A DNA stretch of 24,375 nucleotides. It comes from Setaria digitata (Eukaryota; Nematoda; Chromadorea; Rhabditida; Setariidae). The notes beneath the pieces are model-generated. The model was not told the origin of the DNA. It worked only from the letters and a program-made list of their open reading frames with translations, and made no database searches. The position numbers were made by a program, and so were the translations under genes. The stretch spans positions 1-24,375 of the forward strand of contig RCAB01000718.1 of assembly GCA_003640385.1 (NCBI GenBank), in the 5' to 3' direction. Position 1 is the stretch's first letter. Each line of letters starts with the position of its first letter. Positions 1-10,400 of the stretch are shown here, in pieces.

Positions 1-2030
1 TTTTTTTTCTTTTTTTAACAAATTTTAAGTTTCATTCCTGCTCCTTCATTAACAAAATGCTTTTTCATTTTCATGCAATAATTTTTATCCTTTTCAAAAT
101 TTTTTTCTCTTCTTTTACTCAAAGAATTTTTTTTTTTTTAACATACTTATTTAAAAATATTAGCCTAGATCTACTACATACCTTAATATTTTAACCAAAA
201 AAAAAATGCTTATCCCACTTACTTATTTGGCATTAGGAGGCTTGTAAAAATAAAGTCTAACTATAAAAAAAAAAAAAAAATCTAGCTTTCTTTTCGTTTC
301 CATTCTTAGTCTAAACTATTACTTATGATGAAATCTATCTATTTCTATTAGCCTTTAGAGAGCCATGCATAATTACTAATTGAAAGGATTCATTAGCAAT
401 AGAATGCCAAAAAAAAAAACAATATTACTGAATGTATTTTTTTTTTTGTTCTATTTTTCTTCCTTTTCCTTTCTTTCTTTTCTTTTAATTTAATATTACA
501 ACAAATTATTTCGTAACGGTAGCAATTACTCGAGCTGCTTTTTCCCACTCACTTTTATAAAGTTATTTTTGAAATGAATACATTTTTTTCTTGCTTTGAT
601 TGAAGAATGAAAGAAAAGAATTTTTTTTCTTTTCTTTTCTTTTCCTTTTTTTTTTTTTTGGATGAATGAAATTTGAATTTTAAGCTTTAAAACAAGTTAA
701 TGAAGCTTTCATTATACTGCTTTTACTTATCCATTTGTCCAATTCCCTTCATGTCTAACACTCTTCATCACATAAATCACTCAAATTATCTTCGTTTTAA
801 AATTACGATTCAATAAAATTTAATGAAATCTACTTGCTCATACAAAGTAGCTGATTTTTTTTTCTCGCTTTCCCATTTAAAATAAAATACAAATAATTGA
901 AAGCAAGCGATATCATGCTATATTTTTGTTAAATCATTCTATGATGAAATTATTCTTGATTACAGATCCTTCCGACGGATAAGCAAAATCATACTGCTCA
1001 AATATCGTTAACAAGATAAGATGATATTTTTTATCAGATTCAGCTCAGTTCTCGACGACAAAATCAACATTATTCAGATTCTCGACAAATAAATTGCCCT
1101 AAACGATAAATGATATCTATAGAAGTGAATATTTTTATTTCTCAGGTTGTTCTTATTTATAATAATGAACGCTTAATAAATTAACTAACCAAAACAAAAA
1201 AAAAAAAACTTAAATAGAATCAAAATTTTTTCTTAGCTTTAATTAGTCAGTCTCATAAGTACTACATTATCCTAAGCATTGCCAACGCATTTCCTTCAAT
1301 TAGAAGAAAAAAAAAAAAAAACAGAAGAAAAAAAGAAAGGAAGAAAGAAAATGTTCATTAATTAAACATACATTATTGACTGATGTAAAAATTGCCAACG
1401 ATATGTCATGCCTTCTGTACAGCAAAGAATCTGAATCTCGAATCTTCTGCTGATTCTTAAACAGTTACTACCTTCATATAATGGGATATAAGCTCTTTCA
1501 TAATGATTTTTTTTTTTCCTTTAGAATGATTATTGCATACTTTTTATCATGATTTTATTTCTTCTAAATATGTGAGTGCCACCTAAGCTTAAATACTTGC
1601 ATTGATTTTTAAGCAAATTATTGGCCATTTTCAGTTCATTCCAACCTGCTAGCTAATCAAATATAAAAATGCATCATCCTCATATCTGATATATTTAATC
1701 ATTAAAAAATATCTCGAATCAGTGATAAGAATTTATGGATGAGCAAGAAATCTTGTCGCTAGAATATTAATTTTCTACTTATCCCGTAGCAGGATTAGCA
1801 AATTATATTTTGGCCTAAAAAAAGAAATTCCTAGTATTGTTAGAAATAGACATAAGCAATTCTATAAAATTCGAAGTTTTCACTTCATACTATTTTTTTT
1901 TAAAGAAAAAAAGTTAATTGCTTCATTAAAACAACATGTTTTTCATCCTGAAACTGACTATTAGTAATAAGATTGAAAAGACAAAGTAGTCTTGTCATTT
2001 GATTTGATTCGAATCTATATTTACAGCACA
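1..2030. other. A/T-rich flank, no gene seen
   Basis: The stretch contains many runs of 8-16 A or T and no reading frame with recognisable protein character. Slightly less biased patches such as 960-1090 contain GATAAG motifs but no exon I can support. Confidence 0.6.
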
Positions 2031-2373
2031 TTTCATCCACTTAAGCCATTATTACCATAACTATGAAAATGTCGATGCTAATGCTGGTAATTAAGATTAT
2101 GATATTATATTGCAATGAATGCTTATATCACAATTAGTAAATCGAAATAATGGTAGCGATGATTTCTGTTGATCAGGAAATGATGATGAAGGATGTAATG
2201 ATGATATATGATAATGATTACGATTCAGATTCTATAAGACAATAATGGTAACACCAACACTGTGATTATCGTTGTCACAAACATGTGAACAGTACCATTC
2301 TCACTCGATAATGATAATGGGCGATAATAAGAATAATTAATAATAGTAGTAGCAATAAATGATACTAATGATA

Positions 2374-2421
<48 letters not shown>

Positions 2422-2620
2422 CTAGTAATACTAACAAACAACATTAGCAATAATAATGGCAACAGCAACAAATAAATAACAATAATAATAATAATATAAA
2501 ATGGTAATATAAAAACAGTAATATAAAATAATAAATGCATAAGGTTCAGTAACAGTTAATGCTATCAATGATGATGTTAAAATAGTGATAATTTAGGAAG
2601 ATTAGTATTGGCGATGATAA
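2031..2620. repeat. Degenerate trinucleotide-rich tract with a pure (TAA)n microsatellite core
   Basis: The segment is full of GAT, AAT and TAA triplets. A pure TAA/AAT run of about 14 copies occupies 2376-2418, with interrupted copies on either side. Long Ile- or Tyr-rich reading frames on the - strand here are products of the repeat and are not annotated as genes. Confidence 0.85.
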
Positions 2621-4595
2621 ATTTCGAAGCAAATGTATTCGCGAAGTGAGTTTGAAACCGCTTCAACATCTAAAAGACTGCTGCGAACTTATAATAAAGG
2701 TATGATTTATAATTATTGCTATTGCTAATCTGTTATAGTGAATATAATATAATTTGACTATAAATGAATGCAATTTTATTTCAATTTCAATTTCTTTTCT
2801 TTTTTTTTTTGCGAATTTTTTCAATTTTTCAATTTCGTTGAGTTGTTTAGTACTTTTCATTTCTTTCTTACTTCCTCCTACGTTGATTATTTTAACTTTT
2901 GGCATTTCAAAAAATTTTTTCCTTTCCTATTTCTTCATCTTTTTGTTTTTTGGTCTTTAAATTAGATTTTAGCAATATTCTTTTTCCATTCAAAAATTTC
3001 AACATAGAAATTTTTACAATTTATAGTCTTGTATCATTTCAAAAACGATTCCAATTTGTTTTCCTTCTCTTCTAAAAATATTCATTGTTTTATGTGGTTG
3101 AATTGAATACAATTTAAATGAAGCATATGATGTAAAAGGTGTTTAACTTTAATATGATCATTTTAACGAATAAATTTTTGAGACGCTTATCTAAACGAAT
3201 GATATGAGTTTTTCCTTCTTTTTTTTTTTTTTTTCAAATATATCGAGAAGGCAGAATGAATTTTTTTTTTGAATTTTTTTTTTTTTATTATTAATGACTT
3301 TTTTCTTTGAATGCTACTCATTCTTTTTCTTCTTTTTCATCTTCTTTTTGATGCCTTTTATAAATCTTTGAAAAATAGAAATTTAATGAAGGATTATGAA
3401 AAGTGAAACAATTATATGATGCATTTGTTACTTTCATTTTTCTCAACTTTTTTTTCCCTTTCTATTATTTTTTTCTTTTGAATTTCACAATGATGCATAA
3501 TGAATTACTATTGAAACTGTTGTTTTTTTTTTTCTATCACTTTTTAAGTTAAATTATTATCTTTTTTCTTGTGAAATATATCACAACAAACAATACATTC
3601 TAATTCGCCGTCGCATCGATTAATATTTGCCATTTAGTAAAATAAAAGATTGCATTTAAGTTGAATATTTGAAAAGAAATTAATTGGCGAAAAGTGCACA
3701 AAATAAAAAATGAAAAAGTGGCATGTAAGAAAAAAAATAATAATAATATTTCGCATTTTTCATTTCATTTTCATTCGTTTCATGCATAAGGCACTCTCGA
3801 AAAAGTTTAGATTCGCTCTTTTGCCTACTCCAAAAAAAAGAAAAAAAAAAGAAAGGAAAGCATCCTAGTTACTGTTTTCATTAATTCTGGATGCAATGAA
3901 TTTTTATTAACTCCCTGAAAATCTGTATGATATTTTTTTATACAGTAAAACAATGTAAGGAGGAAATCTGATAGTAAGTTTTATTCATTTCATTTTATTT
4001 TTTGTTATTTTTATATTTTCATCATGATTTTTTTTTAATAATCTAAAAAAAAAAAAAAAAAAAGAAAGAAAACTGGGCTAAAAGCAGATAAAAATGAAAG
4101 GGAAAAAATAAAATTATTTGATTAACTAGTGTAATTTATTAAAACTAGAAACAGAGGAATGATGATTTACTTGTCACTTACACGTCGATTGTTATCGTTG
4201 TATTCTCGACAGAGGGTGATTCTCCATCGTAATCATCTCATTTTTCTTTATTTTCCTAAATAATATTTTTCATCTGCTCATTTTTAAATTTTACTAAGTG
4301 TCTTTCTTATTCATTCATTTTGGCAATATTTTATAAATATTTTATTTCGAAAATGCAATCTCAATGGATGTGTTAATTATGTAATGTTCATTCTATCTCT
4401 TATGAATTGGACAATAACATGAATTATAATTTTACTTATTTGCTTTCATTCACTTACTGTTATCTCTTCTTTTTTTTTTCTTTACTCAGATTAATCACGT
4501 TATTTTATCATTTCTTTTATTAATTTCCTATTAAGATGTATTATTTGTACTTATGTATTTACCCAATTATGTTTGTGAAAAATAAGAAAGCAAGC

Positions 4596-4805
4596 GATTA
4601 TTCTTAATTAAATAGCAGCAAATTAATAAATCGTTTAAAGAAAAAAAAATGATTATCATCTGAAGGGAAATGTTATTCCCATAGTCTTATCACTTCTTTC
4701 GTTATTTTCTCTATTCAGATGTGAAATATATTTTCCTTAATCGAAGAATCAAAAAAGGATTTATTTTTAATTAATTAGCAGAAAGTTAATGAATCATCTG
4801 AAAGA
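4596..4805. repeat. Old degenerate direct duplication, about 47-bp core at 162-bp spacing
   Basis: 4596-4641 and 4758-4805 share the order GATTATT/GATTTATT, TTAATTAA, TAGCAG, AAATTAAT or AAGTTAATGAATC, then AAAGAA, with scattered mismatches. Sequence between the copies does not align clearly. Confidence 0.5.
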
Positions 4806-4927
4806 AGATCAAAAGGAAAAAAAAAGTAGGTGTGATATTTTCAATTCAAAATATTGCTTCATTATTTTTAGCAAATTTGATTTAGCTTTCGGAAACGTTT
4901 ATTATCAGTTGATCGAAACAGTTCAGC

Positions 4928-4937
4928 ACTGATAAGA
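4928..4937 (+). promoter_or_regulatory. Candidate extended GATA-factor site upstream of innexin
   Basis: ACTGATAAGA matches the extended TGATAAG-type motif bound by nematode intestinal GATA factors such as ELT-2. It sits about 0.9 kb upstream of the innexin ATG. Such motifs arise often by chance in A/T-rich DNA, so it is only a candidate. Confidence 0.2.
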
Positions 4938-5720
4938 TTTTGATTAGATTATTGGAAATTTGAAATGAAAGAACTGAATTTCTAAAATTCATTCATTCAA
5001 AATGTTTTATTTGCTTACCTTCTTTGTAACCGGCTTGTAAGAATGATAAAAATAACATGAAGTGCGATTTAGCAAATAAAGCTATCTTTAGTGAGATTTC
5101 ATTTCTAGATTTTAGTTTAATTTTTAGTTTACGATTACTGGCATTGTTTCAGCTACCAAAATAAACCTTCCTTTCTCATTTTTTTTCCTCTCTTTTTTTT
5201 TCCAGCATTACCATCATCATTATTATCAAATTTTATAAATTTCTGATATATACACGAATAACTGATTAGTGGAATGGATTATGATGTCATTTGAGAGCTT
5301 TCTGAGCAATTCCTTTTTCCACTGTGCGAAATAATTAGTATTTTTGCTATTAAATAATTAGTTCGTGAAACTTCATGCATTTTAGGCTTTGCATCTCTTC
5401 AGTAAATATATTATAAAGCGGCGTAAATTAGGAAATAGGTAAAAATATATTGAGAAAGTTCAAATTTTTTTTTTCCTCTTAAATTCTAATTCTTTTTTCT
5501 TTTTCTCTGTTTTTCTCCTTTTCAAAAAGAAGAAAAAAAGAACTTAATAAATATTTAGGAAAATTTAGTAGAAAAAAAAAAAGAAGGAAAAGGCAAAGGA
5601 GGGTGAAAAAAAGAGCGAAAAGGAGTAAATTATATAAAATAAGAGTTTTTTCTTTTGTTTGAAATCAATTTTTCCTTTTTTCACTTTTTCTTTCAAGTTT
5701 GTAAGTTTGTTTCCTTTTTC

Positions 5721-5746
5721 TTTTTTTTTTTTTTTTTTTTTTTTTT
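5721..5746 (+). repeat. 26-base poly-T tract before the innexin leader acceptor
   Basis: The uninterrupted T run forms the polypyrimidine tract of the acceptor at 5760. Its length is likely polymorphic or sequencing-uncertain. Confidence 0.9.
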
Positions 5747-5760
5747 CATTTTAATTTTAG
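5747..5760 (+). promoter_or_regulatory. 3' splice acceptor 59 nt upstream of innexin start; candidate SL trans-splice site
   Basis: CATTTTAATTTTAG follows a 26-base T tract (5721-5746) and ends 59 nt before the ATG. No convincing coding exon was found upstream, so this is either a spliced-leader trans-splice acceptor, common in nematodes, or the end of a 5'-UTR intron. The sequence alone cannot separate the two. Confidence 0.5.
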
Positions 5761-5819
5761 GACGTGAACGAAGCACAACCACAAGCTACCATCACGCAGC
5801 AATTTTAGAAGTTGGCGCA

Positions 5820-5954
5820 ATGATGTTACAAAATATGTTTAGCGCCTTATCATTTTTGCATTATCGTAAAGATGATGATTTTGTTGATCGCTTATCATAT
5901 TTTTATACGCCATCATTTCTTATTATGATGGCTATTTTAGTTAGCTTCAAACAA
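5820..5954 (+). other. Innexin exon 1: cytoplasmic N-terminus and first membrane segment
   Basis: It encodes residues 1-45. DDDFVDRL precedes a hydrophobic stretch (about residues 27-42) that ends in VSFKQ, the usual N-terminus and TM1 of innexins. In this family the N-terminal segment lines the pore entrance. The exon ends in phase 0 at a GTATGG donor. The first residues ([15 protein letters not shown]) are short and uncharged, so little sequence lies ahead of TM1, unlike UNC-7-type innexins with long N-terminal extensions. Confidence 0.93.
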
Positions 5955-7399
5955 GTATGGAATATTTTTATTGATTCAAATATTCTATTTTTATCTTCTT
6001 TTTTTTTTTTTTTTTTTTTTTCCTTAATTTTAATTGCAAGAAAAAGAGAGAGAGGGAGAGAGGAAGAGAAAAAAAAATAGAAAATGTTGTGAGATATTAG
6101 TTATTTCAATTCCATAGGAAATATTGATTAGTCTATTCTAGTTTTCAAAAGAAATTAGCCATGATTTTAGCTAATGAAGTAACTGCATGATGCTATAAAT
6201 GTTATAAAATTATAACTTATTTCGTGTATATAGCATAGTCTTAGTTAGTCCTAGTTTAGTCCTAACAAAATGGTAGATATTTTCAGTTCATTTAGACTTT
6301 ATTTTCTAGTCTTTATAAGCCTAAAATTGACTATAATATACAATAAATACTCCTCTAAATTGTCTAATTTGTCATATATATCCAAAATTTATGCACTTCA
6401 TCCTAGAACAATGGGGCAAAGGTCATTGAGTTATCTTTAGCTGATATTTCGAAGGAGTTCATTTAAATCACTCGGTGAAAATTTTCTTCTTCGTGAAAAA
6501 TTTTCACAAAACAAGACAAACTTATGATGTGATCAATAAAAGGTCAAGGGTCACCAAGTTTTTACTCGGCCTTTATTTTGCAGTTTGGTGGCAGACCGCT
6601 GGAATGTTGGGTACCAGCACAATTTACCAGCTCATGGGAAGCATACACCGAAATGTATTGCTGGGCACAAAATACTTACTGGGTACCCATAGAACAGGTA
6701 AAAAAGAAAAAAAAAAATTAATCATTTTGAATTCATCACTCTTATCACTATTATCACTACACTTTCCAAAAAAAGAACAAAGAATTTGTAATTTCAATGA
6801 TATTTTTTGCATAGGTTAAAATCGAAAATAATACTCCAAAAACAAATCAGAGTTAATTGATATTCATTTTATTTACCTAAATTATCGATTTATTCTTCAA
6901 AAAAAAAAAAAAAATCTGTTATTTATTTATTTATTTTTAAATATTTACCAATTATGCATAAATTTTTAATATACGAATTTAATTTAATATCTAATAAAAT
7001 TAATTTACACATCTAGCTTCTTTGCTTTTCCATTTTTTCTTTTTTTTTTTTAATATTTTAAACAGGCGTTTCTTTTTTCTTTTTTTTTTTTTTCCCTTTC
7101 CAGGATATCCCAATGGATATAGCAGAGCGGGAATATCGACAAATATCTTATTATCAATGGGTACCATTTTTTCTACTTATTCAAGCCTTCCTCTATTACA
7201 TTCCATGCCTCGTTTGGCGACTAATGAGCGACAAGTCTGGTAATTTCATCAATCTCTTCATTCTTCTCATGCAGTTACGATTTTAAAAACTTCCAATTTA
7301 TCTTTGTGCATGCTGAAAAAATTTTACAAAAGAAAAAAAAAACAAAAAAAAAAAAAGAAAAAAGAGAAAAAAAAAACAACAAAAACTACTGTATTGTAG

Positions 7400-7437
<38 letters not shown>

Positions 7438-10400
7438 GAATGAAAAAACATTTGCATAATTAATTTAAAACTTTTGAAATTATTAAATTTTGTTTTCCAG
7501 AATATCAAATTCTAACATGACTTTATTTAGCACTACTGTGCGTTATGCTTCTTAAAATTATTTTAACAATAAATCATTTATATAAGTGAAAATTTCAAAA
7601 ATTATTTTGAATTAATTGACTGTTAATTTTTCTTTTTTTTTTTTGTTTTTACAGTGCTAAATCAATTTTCATCCTATTCATTTTCTACAGTAGTCACTTT
7701 TAACCTTTAATATATTAATTTTTTTTTAACCTTCCACTAACAAATTATTGTGACACTGAATTTGGGCTTGAAGCATTAAATTTCTTTTTTTTTTTTGCAG
7801 TGCTAATTTAATTTTGAAATTACCAAATTTAAGTTTTTTATTTTTTTACTGCAAATTGCAAATGTTCACTAAATTTTTTATTTTTGCTCGAGTGAATTTC
7901 ACAAATACATACATTTATATCAAGTATTACAATTTAAACATTTTAATTACTAATTTCACTTTAAAATTTTTATTTCCTAAAATTATGCTAACTCTACCTA
8001 ATTTTTCCCAAATTCCTGTAATATTTATAAAAAGCATTTGTAATTATTTCATAATTTAATCAACCATTTTTCATTTTTCAATTTTTATTAAAAAAAGAAG
8101 AGGAGCAAAATAGTTTAAATTTAAACTATTTAAAAAATACCTTAAATTAAATTGGAAATTTTCATGCATTCCAGGAATTCGTTTAAATGACATTGTTCAA
8201 ATGGCAACTGAAAAAGAAAACATCGAACCGGATTATAGAACACGTACGATTGAATCACTTTCACGTCATATTGAATCCGCTCTCAGGTAGTTTTCATGAA
8301 GGCATTTCCAAAAATTCAATTTTACAATTTTTTTTTCTTGTTAATTGATTTTCTGCCTAATTAACAGCACTTATGCTAATTTAACTGACTCTATTTATGT
8401 TACAGTTTAGATTCGTAAAGACTGAAAGAAAAATTAGAATGAGCTAACCAAAATTTTATAAATGGAATTTTTTTTGTTTTTCCAAATATCTTTGTTAAAT
8501 AATTTGAAATAATCTTAATTTTTTTCGCTTACAATATCATACTCAAGTAATCTCAGGATCTTAATTAAAATGATTAATTTAGCTGTTAGAATTGTAAATT
8601 CTCGAGCAAAATTTTCACCTCTGGTTTGTCTCATTTTTTCCAATACTAATCTTAGCATGCATTCATCATCATGCATTTTGCAGTTTGCATTCTGCATGCA
8701 TAATTGCAGGTATCAGCATGCAGCAACCTCACGAAGTCAGTACACACTGCACAGAGTGCTAAAATGTTTAAATATTCGTTATTATGAAAGTTATGTGACA
8801 GGCCTTTATTTGGTATCAGTTTATTTTTTTCTTAAATCATTTTTTTTTCAGTCAATTTAAAAATTTTCATTTTTTTTAAAATGTTATCTATTATATGTAT
8901 TGAACATTATAGTGTGTTTTTCTAAGAGAAGAAGAAATTTTATAATTTTATATTTTCCTTTTTTTTTTTTTTTTTTGTTATTTTCCGATTAAAATATGAC
9001 AGAATGAAGTAAATAAGTAATATGTGATAATCCATCACTATGAGGTTCATTTCTTTTGTTTTTCCGGAAACCAGAAAAACACTTTTATATATTTTTCGGA
9101 GAGAAATATAATAGCATTATCACTAATGCATAAAAGTTTAATGATTCTCATGTGATTTTACGGGAAAAAACATTACAACACTTAGTGGATTTCAGCATGC
9201 TTTTTCCGGGGAATTATATTAATTTTAATGCAATTCCGGAAGAATGTCTGATCTTGAAACGTTTCCCAATTTTCTTCCCAGAAAAAAATGTCGCACCCTA
9301 GAATGGACATGCTTTTTTCCTTCTATCATGAATAATATGTTTATAATGATATCTGTTCTTTCTTTCAATATATTTCAGTTCTGGCATCCGGTTTCAGCTT
9401 CTACTTTCGGTTTCCACTTATAAATGTTGAAATATTTGATCAAATTTTATTCATTTGAGTCAAAGGACAAGTTGTCTAAACTGAATAATATTATTAAAGA
9501 TTTTTCTATTTTTTATCACTTATTCCTTGTTTCCAGGCTACAAAGGTGATGTATGTAAGTAATATATTAACTAATCTGATACTAGTAAATAAATTCTTGG
9601 AAACTGACGAATATTCTATTTATGGTCTTGGTGTATTACGCGATCTTTTATTTGGAAGGTCCTGGATGGAATCTGGTAATTTTCCGCGCGTTACTTTGGT
9701 TAGTATTAATCATTTATCGTAATTATTAATCGATAAATGTATGTGAAAATTTCGTCAAATAAATATTGCATCAGAGAAAATATTTCATTAAATAATGTGG
9801 CAATTAAAATTTCTCAAATATTCGTTTTGTATGTACATCTAAATGTTTCATCAAATTTAATTCATTTCAATTTAACAGAGTAATTTTTAAAATTTAAATA
9901 TTACTAAAATAGATCAAAAATTGCGTAAAAATGTAATTTTAGCATTATACCACGTAATTTTCAAATCCAACTATGAAATTGAACATTGCTGAGGAAAAAA
10001 AAATTTCACATAATATTTCTATTTTAATTAAATTAGTGTTTAAATCAATTCTTTTTCCAATCAATTCTCATTTATAGCATTTATTTTTCAGATAAATTAT
10101 GCAAATATAAAATGATTTGCGAAATGAGATGATTTAATTTCTAACAAAAATAGTTGATAATATTCAAAAGGAAAAAAATTGAAATTCTTGAAAAATTGAT
10201 TTCAGTGCGATTTTGAAGTACGAGTTCTAGGCAATAATCAGCGGCATTCCGTACAGGTGAATAATATCATTCAAATTTTTAATCTTTTGGTGAATAAATC
10301 TCCTAAAATTGATCGGATTCGATGAGAAAATTAATTCCAGTATATAAGAGCAGAAATTAAAAATTTGATTAATGAACAAATTATATTAGATAGATTGAAA

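Larger units (their letters stand above)
2621..5720. other. T-tract-rich upstream region of innexin, no gene seen
   Basis: Pyrimidine tracts of T8-T16 recur through about 2800-3550 and 5150-5520, and A tracts near 3830-3850, 4045-4065 and 5570-5640. Reading frames are Phe- or Lys-rich low-complexity artefacts. The region should contain the innexin promoter; no TATA box or start site can be picked out reliably. Confidence 0.6.

Noticed and set aside
2225..2540. Ile- and Tyr-rich reading frames on the - strand
   Set aside because: They are translations of the TAA/AAT trinucleotide repeat, without non-repeat protein content.
2663..2965. Overlapping Phe-rich (+) and Lys-rich (-) reading frames
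   Set aside because: They are low-complexity products of T tracts on one strand and A tracts on the other; no splice context or domain.
5655..6080. 141-codon + strand frame taken as one uninterrupted gene
   Set aside because: Only 5820-5954 is innexin; the flanks translate poly-T introns (Phe runs), and a GTATGG donor follows VSFKQ.
7320..7436. Long A tract as the tail of a processed retroposon
   Set aside because: No adjacent gene-like sequence or flanking target-site duplication was seen, and homopolymers are common throughout the window.
7814..8059. 81-codon + strand frame in innexin intron 3
   Set aside because: A/T-rich, Phe/Ile/Asn-rich composition, no similarity recognised, and not joinable in frame to exon 3 or 4.
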